Source of the DNA: Deltaproteobacteria bacterium
GTDB lineage: Bacteria; Desulfobacterota; Dissulfuribacteria; Dissulfuribacterales; DYLC01
Direction: 5' to 3'
DNA: 50,980 nt
Assembly (NCBI GenBank): GCA_028695735.1
Contig: JAQVIJ010000001.1
Location: 1 to 50,980 of the forward strand
Shown here: positions 1 to 8,384 of the stretch, piece by piece
Layout of the letters: every line of letters starts with the position of its first letter
How positions within the stretch are numbered: position 1 is the stretch's first letter
The notes under the pieces: generated by a model
The model's input: the letters and a program-made list of their open reading frames with translations, nothing else
Databases searched by the model: none
What the model was told of the DNA's origin: nothing
Program-made: the position numbers and the translations under genes

Positions 1-2
1 CC

Positions 3-233
3 GAACGAAGCGTAATCACTAAACATTTACGTAATATCTTTCAGGCTGAAGAACTCGACGAGAAAAGAAATGTGCAAAAAATGCACATTGCTGGCTCGGA
101 CAAGCCCGTTGCATTCTATAGTCTCGACGCCATCATCTCGGTCGGCTACCGCGTAAATTCCAAACGGGGCACGCAGTTTCGCATCTGGGCTACTGAACAA
201 AAGGACAGTCACATTTCTGCTCAACTTTTTTAA
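3..233 (+). pseudogene. RhuM-family protein fragment, cut at both ends
   Basis: The plus strand reads in frame from the window edge to a TAA at 231-233. It gives a peptide with the RhuM core (KHLRNIF...ELDE...FYSLDAIISVGYRVNSKRGTQFRIWAT), the conserved stretch of the virulence-associated RhuM family, often found in accessory islands. The 5' part lies outside the window. After RIWAT the match stops and the frame runs into the leader of the structured repeat (the GGACAGTCACAT motif near 203-214) and ends. I infer that the repeat inserted into, or recombined with, rhuM near position 195 and removed its 3' part. The family call is from memory of the motif. The gene is almost surely non-functional. 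Confidence 0.7.
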
Positions 234-791
234 TTAAATCTCCTGGGGCGGCAGCGGTGAAGCATTTGTTCCATGCGTCGCATAACTGCCCTCCATGGCA
301 GGATGCGCCGCCGGCGCCCTCCTGGCGCCTATTCCACAAACACTCCACCACTGCCGCCCTTCTCGTCCCTGCGGAACTCCATATTCATAACGAGTGCCCT
401 ATCCATTCCTACTGCAATCCCACAAATAACGGATTGACCTGCTGGAATAATAAACCTACCCTTCTGATAATAAAAATCGCTGGCTAAACCGGCACTTCTG
501 CCAATAAAAAACGTGGAATTGTTTTTTTACCCTCTGTTAACCAAAGTTCGAAGGATATGTGGTGGTTTGAAGCGTCGTTTACGATTGAGCGTGGGGTTCA
601 GGAGGGGTGTTAACCAAAGTTCAAAGGGTCTATGTCTTTTTTAAGCGACTTCTGAGGTAAGATGTGGAGGTGGGGAGGGGCGATGAGCAGCCGGTGTTTG
701 TGAAATAGGCGCCACGAGGGCGCCGGCCCCACATTACCGCCATGGAGGGCGGTTATGTGGGGCATGGAACAAATGCCGGCTGCCCTCGCCC
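198..791 (+). mobile_element. Structured interspersed element, copy 1 (full, about 590 bp)
   Basis: A leader (about 198-246: GGACAGTCACATT, then CTTTTTTAATTAAATC) precedes arm A (247-358), a spacer (359-677) and arm B (678-791) in inverted orientation. Each arm folds as an outer stem enclosing two hairpins. Arm A has an outer stem GGCGGCAG...CTGCCGCC, a first hairpin GCGTCGCAT...ATGCGCCGC with loop CTCCAT (one mismatch in this copy), and a second hairpin GGCGCC/GGCGCC. Arm B has the same shape with different stems (for example CCCCACAT/ATGTGGGG). The spacer holds a 74-base-spaced direct repeat GTTAACCAAAGTTC at 536 and 610. No conserved reading frame spans the copies. It fills the gene-free stretch 234-795. 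Confidence 0.8.
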
Positions 792-796
792 ATGCA

Positions 797-907
797 AAGA
801 AAAAGGACAGTCACATTCTTGCACCCTCTTGCAGTCCCCTTGCCGCATCATGGGCAGCCGTTGATTAGCGTGCCAAGCATAAGGAAACCCTGTCCCCCTT
901 GGGATTG
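797..907. mobile_element. Short MITE-like repeat, copy 1
   Basis: A segment of about 108 bases running from AAAAAGGACAGTCACATTC to CCCTGTCCCCCTTGGGATT recurs nearly identically at about 49991-50112. Its ends are imperfect inverted repeats (AAAAAGGACAG against AAGGGGGACAGG read on the other strand), as in a MITE or REP-like element. GGACAG also opens the leaders of the larger structured elements, so the two may share a mobilising enzyme; that link is inference. The right end abuts a broken attC site, so it probably inserted into the integron cassette array. Confidence 0.6.
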
Positions 908-955
908 CTTTTTTGGGGGCCGGCGCAGCCGGTCCGCACGAACGACGTGTTATGC
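908..955 (-). other. Truncated attC recombination site of the hicAB cassette
   Basis: On the minus strand the hicB stop codon lies inside GCATAAC (955-949), a good R'' core (RYYYAAC). An arm ACGTCGTTCGTGCGG and a GC-rich palindrome follow, as in the left half of an attC. The expected complementary right half ending GTTRRRY is missing, and the MITE-like repeat begins there. The matching R' core sits at the cassette's other end: the hicAB cassette starts with TTATGC at 1413, so the closed circle would have GTTATGC, an exact complement of GCATAAC. That match strongly supports the assignment. Confidence 0.65.
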
Positions 956-1189
956 GACGTTTTGCATGCGATTGGCGAAGTCGCGGCCCGAGGTCGCGGG
1001 CGGCAAGGGCTTTCTGTCCTTCCGATACAATTCTATGGCTTCTTCGACAATCTGGCAAAGTTCTTCGAAGACTTGTTTCTCGTCGTCGCCGTGACAACCG
1101 CCAAGAATCAGTCCAGGTGCACTCCCAACATAGCATTGATCTTCTTCAGACCACTCGACAATCTTTGCGTATTTGGCGCTGTCTTTCAT
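950..1189 (-). CDS. hicB: HicB antitoxin of a type II toxin-antitoxin pair
   Basis: This 79-residue protein shows the HicB partial RNase H-like fold: an N-terminal strand pattern IVEWSEEDQCYVGSAPGLILGGCHGDD, followed by the helix EKQVFEELCQIVEEAIELYRKDRKPLPP. It should bind and neutralise HicA and repress the operon. Its start overlaps the end of hicA by four bases, so the order is toxin first, as is usual for hicAB. The stop codon sits inside the R'' core of an attC site, typical of an integron cassette gene. The C-terminal tail after PLPPATSGRDF is too short to be a DNA-binding domain, so any repression would need another element. Confidence 0.85.
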   Translation of the reverse strand: MKDSAKYAKIVEWSEEDQCYVGSAPGLILGGCHGDDEKQVFEELCQIVEEAIELYRKDRKPLPPATSGRDFANRMQNVA

Positions 1190-1383
1190 TTCTTCAACTC
1201 CTCCAGGGCCAGGCTTACCGCCCGGACCTGATAATGTTTCGCGTCATCCCCAAGTTTACCGGAAATTATCACGGGTTTCTGGGCTCTCGGGTGAACAAAG
1301 TTTCGATGGCTTCCTTTACCGCCGCGATTCACGAAACCGGCCTTTTCCAATTCCGCGATCAATTCCCTTATCTTGGGCGGCAT
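1186..1383 (-). CDS. hicA: HicA toxin, mRNA interferase
   Basis: This 65-residue protein has the double-stranded-RNA-binding-like HicA fold: IRELIAELEKAGFVNRGGKGSHRNFVHP, with the conserved catalytic histidine at residue 26 in GKGSHRNF, then a strand with PVIISGKLGDDAKHYQVRAVSLALEEL. HicA toxins cleave mRNA and stop growth until HicB binds them. The gene starts about 25 bases inside the cassette boundary at 1413, and hicB follows with a four-base overlap. Toxin-antitoxin cassettes are common in sedentary integron arrays, where they may stabilise the array. All key residues are present, so it is probably functional. Confidence 0.88.
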   Translation of the reverse strand: MPPKIRELIAELEKAGFVNRGGKGSHRNFVHPRAQKPVIISGKLGDDAKHYQVRAVSLALEELKK

Positions 1384-1407
1384 CTACTTAGTCCTGTGTT
1401 GTTGGTC

Positions 1408-1471
1408 GCATAACGTTCGGCTTCAGGCGCGCGCCGCTTGCGGCGCGTCGACCTGCAAGCCGTTGTTAGGC
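1408..1471 (-). other. attC recombination site between two integron cassettes
   Basis: Read on the minus strand this 64-base site begins with R'' GCCTAAC (1471-1465) and ends with R' GTTATGC (1414-1408). Complementary L arms (CGGCTTGCAGGT and CCTGAAGCCG) and a GC-rich palindromic apex (CGCCGCAAGCGGCG) lie between. Insertion would occur after the first G of GTTATGC. The upstream cassette begins with TTAGGC at 2136, giving GTTAGGC in the circular form, an exact complement of this R''. The site is at the 3' end of the DUF4136 cassette and just upstream of hicA. Confidence 0.88.
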
Positions 1472-1474
1472 AGA

Positions 1475-2113
1475 TCATCGTTGCATTGGGACATTCACAC
1501 GGCGCGTTGTGCCACTCTTCCCTGGAAAATCCTCAAATAGGGCCTTGACCATGGCGGGCATCACAGCCGCGAGCTGGCTGCTTGAACCTGCGCTGACAAC
1601 CTTGGCCTCATATCGCTTCTTGACCTTTCCAGCGGCTAACTCGGCGCGGTCTACGAAATCCAAACGCAAGAATCGCGTATACACCGTGTCTGAGCGTGTC
1701 CCGGTTCCAACGACGCCATAGGTAGGAGTGTTGTATGTGGTTCCGCTATACGTTGCATAGCCGCCGTAGCTCGTAATGGTGCCGGTCGTGTAGCTAGAGG
1801 AAGTTCCGGTTTGCCCAATTATCGGGTATGAAGACACCACCTCGCGCCCAGTGTCGATCCCGTAGTCAAGAAATACGATCACATCCGCTTCAGCCACCGG
1901 CGTCTCCACATAACCGCGCTTGTTCAGCTCGGTCTTTACGAGCTGCTCATACGATTTGTGTTCGAGACTTCCCTCTTGGCTCTTGAGCGGGAGGGTGGCG
2001 TACTTAAGCGGCTGGGTTGTCGGCGGGAGGTCATGGAATACGGAAATGTCGGATCGGACAACCATGCAGCCCGAGACCAGCATCGTAATGAGCACTGCAA
2101 CAATCGCTCGCAT
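1475..2113 (-). CDS. DUF4136-type lipoprotein carried on an integron cassette
   Basis: A 212-residue protein with a lipoprotein signal (MRAIVAVLITMLVSGC, lipidated Cys at residue 16), so it should be anchored in the envelope. The body fits the DUF4136 pattern: LKYATLPL, a helix ending EQLVKTELNKRGYVETPVAEADVIVFLDYGI, then a Gly/Ser/Thr/Tyr-rich stretch (about residues 108-140) and FLRLDFVDRAELAAGKVKKRYEAKVVSAG. The function of the family is unknown. A strong ribosome site (AGGGAGGTG) precedes the ATG. The gene fills a 723-base cassette (2136-1414) whose boundaries match the integron core rule. Family assignment is from pattern recognition. Confidence 0.7.
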   Translation of the reverse strand: MRAIVAVLITMLVSGCMVVRSDISVFHDLPPTTQPLKYATLPLKSQEGSLEHKSYEQLVKTELNKRGYVETPVAEADVIVFLDYGIDTGREVVSSYPIIGQTGTSSSYTTGTITSYGGYATYSGTTYNTPTYGVVGTGTRSDTVYTRFLRLDFVDRAELAAGKVKKRYEAKVVSAGSSSQLAAVMPAMVKALFEDFPGKSGTTRRVNVPMQR

Positions 2114-2130
2114 GTCACCTCCCTTGATCT

Positions 2131-2137
2131 GCCTAAC
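2131..2137 (-). other. Outer boundary (core site) of the integron cassette array
   Basis: GTTAGGC on the minus strand marks the 5' edge of the DUF4136 cassette. The DNA beyond it (2138-2200) is AT-rich and has no attC symmetry, so this is either an attI-like site or a secondary genomic insertion site. No integron integrase gene is present between here and secDF, where one would be expected for a complete integron. Confidence 0.55.
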
Positions 2138-2367
2138 ATTATTTATTATCTACCTTACAGGTTTTCTAAAAATTATCATTAGGATTGCTGCACCGTCAAG
2201 AAAAAACAAGGGCAAAAAGAGGGCAAAGGTGGCCGCCAAGCTGAATGCGTGCGGTGTGACGGCACAGTTGCTGAAAAAGCTGACACAAATTCGCCATAAA
2301 AGCAATAACCCCTTATCTGGCATTGATTGGACTTGAAGCCTCTTTTTTCTTGCAAAATCTCTTATAT

Positions 2368-2396
2368 TTGACTATTTATTCCTTCACATTTCATAT
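2368..2396 (+). promoter_or_regulatory. Possible promoter for the secDF operon
   Basis: TTGACT (2368-2373) and TCATAT (2391-2396) are separated by 17 bases, and a ribosome site (AGCGAGG) lies just before the secDF ATG at 2415. The -10 match is weak. The rest of 2138-2414 holds nothing I recognise. Confidence 0.3.
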
Positions 2397-2414
2397 TTAT
2401 CAAGCGAGGTCACC

Positions 2415-5060
2415 ATGTCCAAGATATTGCGCTGGAAGTTTACTTTGTTGGCCGGTCTCATAGCCCTGGCCTGTCTTTTGGTATATCCATCCTTTTTGAA
2501 GGAAACCCCTGAATGGTTCAAAAAATATGTCATGGCCGAGGGCCTGAAGTTAGGTCTGGACCTACAGGGCGGCATTCACCTGATTCTGCGAGTGGATGTA
2601 AACCAGGCGGTCAAGAACTACCAGGAGATGGCGGCCAAGGACTTCAAGGACACAGCCGCAAAAAAACAGATCACATTGGTCAGAAGGCAGACGGCCCCTG
2701 ATGTCCTACAGTTTCTGATTCCCAACCCTGAGGCCCTGAACAAGACCAAGGAACTGCTCAAAAACGAATTTCCATCCCTGGAGATAGTCAAGGAAGAAAT
2801 GGAGGGTAACTTCCCACTCCTCACTCTAAAACTTGCCTCATCAGAGGAGAACAACATTCGTAAAAATGCGGTGACACAGTCCCTGGAGATCATCCGCAAC
2901 CGCATAGACCAGTTCGGCGTCTCGGAACCTGTGATCGTCAGGCAGGGCGATGAAAACATCGTGGTGCAGCTCCCAGGCGTAAAGGACCCAGAAAGGGCCA
3001 TAAAACTCATAGGCCAGACAGCGCAACTGGAATTCAAGATGGTGGACGACGCAGCCTCCATAGACCTAATGAAGCTCACCTCCGATGCCATTCAGGAGGG
3101 CAGGCTTTCTGCGGATTACGACTCCAAGGCATTGAATGCAGCCCTCAGGCCCTTTTTACCCAAGGATGACGAGGCCGCTGTAATGAAAGAAAAGGACAAC
3201 AAGACCGGCAAGGAGGTCAAAAGGCCCATCTTGCTCAAGGCAAAGGCGGTCATGACCGGAGATTCCATCAAGACCGCCATGGTGCAGATCGGCGGCCAGT
3301 ACAACGAACCATACGTAGCCATGGAGATGAACAGCCAGGGGGCGCGTCTGTTTGAGCGGGTAACACAGGAAAATACCGGCAAACGCCTGGCTATTGTACT
3401 GGACGGCGTTGTGCGCTCGGCCCCTGTGATTCGCGAGAAGATCGGCGGCGGCCATGCCCAGATCACCGGCTCCTTTACCCCTGCCGAGGCATCCGACCTG
3501 GCCATTGTGCTGAGGGCTGGCGCCCTTCCCGCGCCTGTGCAGATCATACAGAACATCACCGTAGGGCCGTCCCTCGGCAAGGACTCCATTCAAAAGGGCC
3601 TGATGGCAGGCATTATCGGGGCAGCGGTGGTCATGCTCTTCATGGTGTTCTATTATAGGCTCTCGGGTCTGATAGCCGATGTTGCCGTAATGCTCAATAT
3701 CCTGTTTCTCATGGCCGCCATGGCCCTTTTCCACGCCACTTTGACCCTGCCCGGTATAGCAGGTATCATCCTGACCATAGGTATGGGTGTGGACTCCAAC
3801 GTCCTGATCTTTGAACGAATGCGAGAGGAAAAGGCCCTGGGCAAGCCCATCAAGGCCCTGATAGACGGCGGCTACGACAAGGCCTTCTGGACCATCGTGG
3901 ATGCCCACGTCACCACCCTCATCACTGCATTCGCCTTGTTTTTGTTTGGCACAGGCCCCATCAAGGGCTTTGCCGTGACCCTTTCGGTAGGTATCATCAT
4001 CAACCTCTTTACGGCCATCTTCAGCACTCGCGTGGTGTATGACTGGATGCTGAGCAAGGGCTCAATAAAGGACATCTCATTTCTTCAGATACTGCACGGC
4101 ACGAAGATCCGGTTCATCGAACGCAAAAACATCGCATTCGGAGTCTCGGCCGCCCTGTGTCTTTTGGGGCTGTGGGCGTTTCTGCAGATCGTGCTGGGCA
4201 CAGCCAATCTGGGTGTGGACTTCTCAGGCGGCACCATGGTGCAGTACAAGGCGGAAAAACCGTTTCACCTGGATGAGGTGCGAAAGGCGGTGGAGTCCAT
4301 TCACTTAGAAGGCTACACACTGCAAGATGTCCCCGGAGAAAACATCTTCATTTTGCGGCACAAACAGTCCTCAAACAGTGTGAGCAATGTGGAAAACCTG
4401 GTCTCTGATGCCCTTTCCAAGACCCTGCCTGACAACAAATTCATAGTGGAGAGCAAGTCCGAGATCGGCTCATCCGTAAGCAGCGAACTGAAGAGCAAGG
4501 CCGTCATAGCCATTGCCATCTCCCTTCTGGGGATTCTGGCATATCTGGCCTTTAGATTTGACTTCAGTTTCGGTGTGGCGGCGGCCATAGCCACCTTTCA
4601 CGATGTCATACTGGTGCTTGGGCTGGTGTATCTCATGAACCTGGAGATCTCCCTGCTCATAGTCACAGCACTTCTGACCCTGGCAGGCTATTCACTTACG
4701 GACACGGTGGTGGTGTTTGACCGAATTAGGGAAAACATTCATAAGCACAAAAGGCTTTCCTTTGCGGAGATCATCAACCTGAGCGTAAACGAGATGCTCT
4801 CACGAACCATCATAGCCAGCGGCACCACCTTCATGACCATTCTGGCCCTGCTGTTCTTCGGCGGTGTGGTGATTCGGGACTTTGCCCTGACCCTGTTCTG
4901 GGGCGTCATAGTGGGGACATACTCCTCCATCTTCGTGGCAAGCCCCATAGTATATCTCTGGCACAAGGGCAAGACCCCCATGATAGAGGCACCAGGGCCA
5001 AAGATAGTGGCTGTACACGGCCCCATAAACGCAGCGCCGGGCGCCAATTCAAGGCGATAA
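2415..5060 (+). CDS. secDF: SecD-SecF fused protein translocase subunit
   Basis: An 881-residue inner-membrane protein that uses the proton gradient to help the SecYEG channel release exported proteins. The SecD half has an N-terminal membrane helix (about 8-27), the LGLDLQGGIHLILRVDV motif, a large periplasmic domain with a repeated QLPGVKDPERA-type region, and a cluster of five helices containing GMGVDSNVLIFERMREE. The SecF half starts near residue 555 (FLQILHGTKIRFIERKN), with GVDFSGGTMVQYK near 598 and a second helix cluster containing DTVVVFDRIRENI. SecD and SecF are separate proteins in many relatives and fused in others. No yajC is visible upstream. It leads a long plus-strand run, with murA six bases downstream. 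Confidence 0.95.
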   Translation: MSKILRWKFTLLAGLIALACLLVYPSFLKETPEWFKKYVMAEGLKLGLDLQGGIHLILRVDVNQAVKNYQEMAAKDFKDTAAKKQITLVRRQTAPDVLQFLIPNPEALNKTKELLKNEFPSLEIVKEEMEGNFPLLTLKLASSEENNIRKNAVTQSLEIIRNRIDQFGVSEPVIVRQGDENIVVQLPGVKDPERAIKLIGQTAQLEFKMVDDAASIDLMKLTSDAIQEGRLSADYDSKALNAALRPFLPKDDEAAVMKEKDNKTGKEVKRPILLKAKAVMTGDSIKTAMVQIGGQYNEPYVAMEMNSQGARLFERVTQENTGKRLAIVLDGVVRSAPVIREKIGGGHAQITGSFTPAEASDLAIVLRAGALPAPVQIIQNITVGPSLGKDSIQKGLMAGIIGAAVVMLFMVFYYRLSGLIADVAVMLNILFLMAAMALFHATLTLPGIAGIILTIGMGVDSNVLIFERMREEKALGKPIKALIDGGYDKAFWTIVDAHVTTLITAFALFLFGTGPIKGFAVTLSVGIIINLFTAIFSTRVVYDWMLSKGSIKDISFLQILHGTKIRFIERKNIAFGVSAALCLLGLWAFLQIVLGTANLGVDFSGGTMVQYKAEKPFHLDEVRKAVESIHLEGYTLQDVPGENIFILRHKQSSNSVSNVENLVSDALSKTLPDNKFIVESKSEIGSSVSSELKSKAVIAIAISLLGILAYLAFRFDFSFGVAAAIATFHDVILVLGLVYLMNLEISLLIVTALLTLAGYSLTDTVVVFDRIRENIHKHKRLSFAEIINLSVNEMLSRTIIASGTTFMTILALLFFGGVVIRDFALTLFWGVIVGTYSSIFVASPIVYLWHKGKTPMIEAPGPKIVAVHGPINAAPGANSRR

Positions 5061-5066
5061 CACCCT

Positions 5067-6350
5067 ATGGAACAACTGGTCATAGAAGGCGGCCATAGCC
5101 TGAAGGGTGTGATACGCATCAGCGGGGCCAAGAATGCCGCTCTGCCGGCGCTGGCCGCCACTTTGCTTGCAGGCGGCGAATTTGAAATCAGAAATCTCCC
5201 TGAGTTGAGGGACATCCGCACCTTTTTGAGCCTGTTGGAGGGGCTGGGCGTAACGAACTCTCCTGAAGCACAAGAACCAGGAAAAGGCCGCCGAGTCGTG
5301 TTAAACACCATCTCCATCTCGAACCACGAGGCCGCCTATGACCTGGTACGCACCATGCGGGCATCAGTCCTGATTCTGGGGCCGCTTCTGGCGCGCACAG
5401 GCGCCGCCCGCATCTCCCTGCCGGGAGGCTGCGCCATCGGTGCAAGGCCCATAGACTTTCATCTCAAAGGCCTGGAACACATGGGCGCAAGACTCACGCT
5501 AAAGGCTGGATATGTGGAGGCCAAGGCCTCTCGACTAACAGGGGCGGAGATATATTTCGATGTGCCCTCTGTCACCGGCACGGAAAACCTCATGATGGCC
5601 GCCTCCCTTGCACGGGGCAAGACCACGCTGAAAAACGCTGCAAGGGAACCTGAAGTGGCAGCCCTGGGGCAAATGCTTCAGGCCATGGGCGCCCGCATAC
5701 AGGGCCTGGGCTCTTCGGTCATCGAGATTGAAGGCGTAAAGGAACTAAAACCAGTTTCATGGGACATCATTCCGGACCGCATAGAGACAGGCACATATCT
5801 CATGGCTGCCGGCGCTGCAGGCGGAGAACTCAGGCTTCAAAATGCCTGCCCCGAATACCTGGAGGCGGTCATAGCCAAACTACGGGAGATCGGACTTGAG
5901 ATTGAATCAAAAGGCCAAGAGCTCTGGGTACGGCGCAAGCGCCGGCTCAAAAGCGCTGATGTGACCACCCTGCCATATCCCGGGTTTCCCACGGACCTGC
6001 AGGCCCAGTTCATGCTCTTGATGGCCATTTCAGAGGGGTTGAGCGTCATCACCGAGACCATCTTTGAAAACCGCTTCATGCATGTACCTGAACTGAACCG
6101 TCTTGGGGCCGACATCCGTGTGGACGGCAGAAGCGCCATAGTGCGCGGGGTCAAGGAGCTCACAGCCGCGCCTGTAATGGCCACTGACCTGAGGGCCAGC
6201 GCATGTCTGGTACTGGCAGGTCTGGCTGCCAAGGGCAAGACCACCATCTCTCGCATCTATCATTTAGACCGGGGCTATGAGCACATGGAAAAGAAGCTGG
6301 CAGGGGCAGGGGCGCGCATTCAGCGCATCAGGGCGGAAATGCCGTATTGA
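5067..6350 (+). CDS. murA: UDP-N-acetylglucosamine 1-carboxyvinyltransferase
   Basis: MurA catalyses the first committed step of peptidoglycan synthesis: enolpyruvyl transfer from PEP to UDP-GlcNAc in the cytoplasm. The 427-residue protein has the usual length. Lys22 and Asn23 (SGAKNAALP) bind substrate, and Cys122 in [11 protein letters not shown] is the loop cysteine attacked by fosfomycin in sensitive enzymes. [10 protein letters not shown] and the C-terminal [17 protein letters not shown] complete the EPSP-synthase-like two-domain fold. It begins six bases after secDF, so the two are probably co-transcribed. Confidence 0.96.
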   Translation: MEQLVIEGGHSLKGVIRISGAKNAALPALAATLLAGGEFEIRNLPELRDIRTFLSLLEGLGVTNSPEAQEPGKGRRVVLNTISISNHEAAYDLVRTMRASVLILGPLLARTGAARISLPGGCAIGARPIDFHLKGLEHMGARLTLKAGYVEAKASRLTGAEIYFDVPSVTGTENLMMAASLARGKTTLKNAAREPEVAALGQMLQAMGARIQGLGSSVIEIEGVKELKPVSWDIIPDRIETGTYLMAAGAAGGELRLQNACPEYLEAVIAKLREIGLEIESKGQELWVRRKRRLKSADVTTLPYPGFPTDLQAQFMLLMAISEGLSVITETIFENRFMHVPELNRLGADIRVDGRSAIVRGVKELTAAPVMATDLRASACLVLAGLAAKGKTTISRIYHLDRGYEHMEKKLAGAGARIQRIRAEMPY

Positions 6351-6381
6351 GAATATCTCCAAGACAATTCAAGAGGATTGC

Positions 6382-7425
6382 ATGACACTTTCAGACGACC
6401 TGGGCAGAAACATCACATATCTTCGCGTATCAGTAACCGACCGCTGCAATCTGCAATGCTTCTATTGCTCCTCTCATCCACAGACACCGGAGCAGGCCAC
6501 ACAGGACTGTGCGGAAACCTGCCGTTTTCTGCCTCAAGAGGAGCTGCTCACCGATGCCGAGATACTGCGCGTGGTGGAGACCTTTGCAAAACTCGGGGTT
6601 CAGAAGATTCGACTGACCGGCGGCGAACCGCTTCTGCGCCCGAACCTGTCCGGCATAGTGCAGTCCATCTCGCAGATACCATCCATCACCGACATCTCCC
6701 TCACCACAAACGGCATATTCCTTCTGGAGCAGGCCCGCGGGCTCAAGGCGGCTGGCATTCGACGCCTGAACATCAGTCTGGACACATTGCAGCCGGAAAG
6801 ATACAGGACCATCACTGGGCATGACGCATTTCAAAGGGTATGGAACGGCATTCTGCACTGTCTGGAGCTGTCTTTTTCCCCCGTCAAGCTGAACGTGGTC
6901 ATGATAAAAGGTGTAAATGACGATGAACTCATTGATCTGGCCGCTCTCACACTAAAATGGCCGGTTCAGGTGCGCTTCATCGAATTCATGCCCATAGGAC
7001 GATACACAAGCTGGAATGCATCCAGGCATCTGTCGTGTGAAGAGATGAAACACCGCATTCAGCAACGGCTCGGCCCCCTGACTGCTGTGGCGCAGGGTAG
7101 AAACGCCGGCCCGGCGGAGGTATATGCCCTTGCAAACGCCCTTGGGAACATAGGATTCATCAGCCCCATCAGCCGCCACTTCTGCGCTACGTGCAATAGA
7201 GTGCGCCTGACCGCGGACGGCCACATAAGACTCTGCCTGTTCTCGGACAATGAGCTGGACCTCAAGGCCGCCATGAGAAACGGCATCTCCGATGAGGAAC
7301 TGACAAAACTTTTGCAGGACACCATACGCCGTAAACCTGCCGGGCTGGACAAGTCCATTGAAGGCGGCACGGAAACCGGAAAAACGCCTTCGTGCCAGCG
7401 CCGTATGTCCACAATAGGAGGATAA
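6382..7425 (+). CDS. moaA: GTP 3',8-cyclase, molybdenum cofactor synthesis
   Basis: A radical SAM enzyme that turns GTP into the cyclic dehydro-GTP intermediate of molybdopterin synthesis. Cys22, Cys26 and Cys29 (CNLQCFYC) bind the SAM cluster; Cys268, Cys271 and Cys285 (CATC...RLC) bind the second cluster. The protein ends in Gly-Gly, the MoaA tail that is needed for activity. I place the start at ATG 6382, after an AGAGGA ribosome site; a longer in-frame extension would overlap murA and is not MoaA-like. A Cys-containing insert (about residues 32-50) follows the first cluster and is longer than usual. Molybdoenzymes are implied; mobB lies further along. Confidence 0.94.
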   Translation: MTLSDDLGRNITYLRVSVTDRCNLQCFYCSSHPQTPEQATQDCAETCRFLPQEELLTDAEILRVVETFAKLGVQKIRLTGGEPLLRPNLSGIVQSISQIPSITDISLTTNGIFLLEQARGLKAAGIRRLNISLDTLQPERYRTITGHDAFQRVWNGILHCLELSFSPVKLNVVMIKGVNDDELIDLAALTLKWPVQVRFIEFMPIGRYTSWNASRHLSCEEMKHRIQQRLGPLTAVAQGRNAGPAEVYALANALGNIGFISPISRHFCATCNRVRLTADGHIRLCLFSDNELDLKAAMRNGISDEELTKLLQDTIRRKPAGLDKSIEGGTETGKTPSCQRRMSTIGG

Positions 7426-7429
7426 ATTA

Positions 7430-8380
7430 ATGCATTCCAATGTGATATTCATATTTCCGGGCCAGGGCTCTCAGTATGTGGGCATGGCCAAAGACTTCTA
7501 CGACAATATGCCTGAAGCCAGGGAGATATTTGAGCTGGCATCGGATGTGACGGGCCTGAATGTCACAGAACTCTGTCTTGAAGGCCCGCTGGAGGAACTC
7601 ACTCGAACATCCAATCTACAACCGTGTCTCACCGCAGTGGAGATGATCTGCGCCATAGCCATGATGCAGCACGGCGTGTCTCCGGTGGCAGTGGCTGGTC
7701 ACAGCCTCGGTGAATATGCCGCCCTGTGGGTGGCCGGTGTTCTGGGCATCGAAGACACGTTGCGCCTCGTGCATCTGCGAGGCAGACTCATGGAAGAGGC
7801 AGGGTCAGGCACATCGGGGGCCATGGCAGCCGTAATCGGCCTGGACAAGAACGCCCTGGAAGCCATGACAGCCCCCTTGCAGAAAGAGGGCGTGATCAGC
7901 CTTGCCAATCACAACAGCCCTGAGCAGATCGTGGTCACCGGAGAGGCTGCGCTCATAAATCGGCTGGTGCAGCAAATCAAGGCCGAAACCAAGGCCAAGG
8001 CCATTCCCCTCAAGGTTGCCGGCGCATTTCACAGCCCGCTTATGAAGACGGCCTCGGTGCAACTATCAGAGGCATTGAAGGATGTGCGTTTCAATCCTGC
8101 ACGGATACCTGTTTACTGCAATGTCACAGCCCAGCCGGAGACCGACCCCATGCGCATTCAAAAGCTGCTGGTAGAGCAGATATACAGTCCTGTCAGGTGG
8201 TATGAAACAGTGGTCAACATGGCCTCAAATCACAGCCCCTGCTGTTTTCTTGAGCTGGGCCCCAAAAATGTCCTGTCCAACCTCATCAGAAAATCCCTGC
8301 CAGAAGACGGCTGCACTATCTATCAGATAGAAAATTCAGAGGGCATAGAGGCGTTCCTGAACAACGACCTACAAAGCTGA
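7430..8380 (+). CDS. fabD: Malonyl-CoA:ACP transacylase
   Basis: FabD loads malonyl groups onto acyl carrier protein for fatty-acid elongation. The 316-residue protein has the PGQGSQYVGM start, the nucleophile Ser92 in GHSLGE and its partner His201 in AGAFHSPLM, the same numbering as in the E. coli enzyme. GPKNVLSNLIRK near the C-terminus is also typical. It starts four bases after moaA. The usual fab neighbours (acpP, fabH, fabG) are absent, so it sits apart from a classical fab cluster here; acpS lies elsewhere in the window. Confidence 0.95.
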   Translation: MHSNVIFIFPGQGSQYVGMAKDFYDNMPEAREIFELASDVTGLNVTELCLEGPLEELTRTSNLQPCLTAVEMICAIAMMQHGVSPVAVAGHSLGEYAALWVAGVLGIEDTLRLVHLRGRLMEEAGSGTSGAMAAVIGLDKNALEAMTAPLQKEGVISLANHNSPEQIVVTGEAALINRLVQQIKAETKAKAIPLKVAGAFHSPLMKTASVQLSEALKDVRFNPARIPVYCNVTAQPETDPMRIQKLLVEQIYSPVRWYETVVNMASNHSPCCFLELGPKNVLSNLIRKSLPEDGCTIYQIENSEGIEAFLNNDLQS

Positions 8381-8384
8381 AACC

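Noticed and set aside
257-487. Open frames in the structured elements, such as the MKHLFHA.HNCPPWQDAPPAPS peptide found in most copies
   Set aside because: They follow the arm stems, vary by frame after the arm, end at different places and have no ribosome site; the repeated peptide is a by-product of the conserved DNA.
2138-2414. Possible integron integrase or its remnant between the cassettes and secDF
   Set aside because: The only plus-strand peptide there (ending QLLKKLTQIRHKSNNPLSGIDWT) has none of the tyrosine-recombinase motifs; there is no room for intI.
3156-3908. Minus-strand 250-codon frame inside secDF
   Set aside because: It is a shadow of strongly conserved SecD sequence, rich in His/Gln/Gly as typical of antisense frames.
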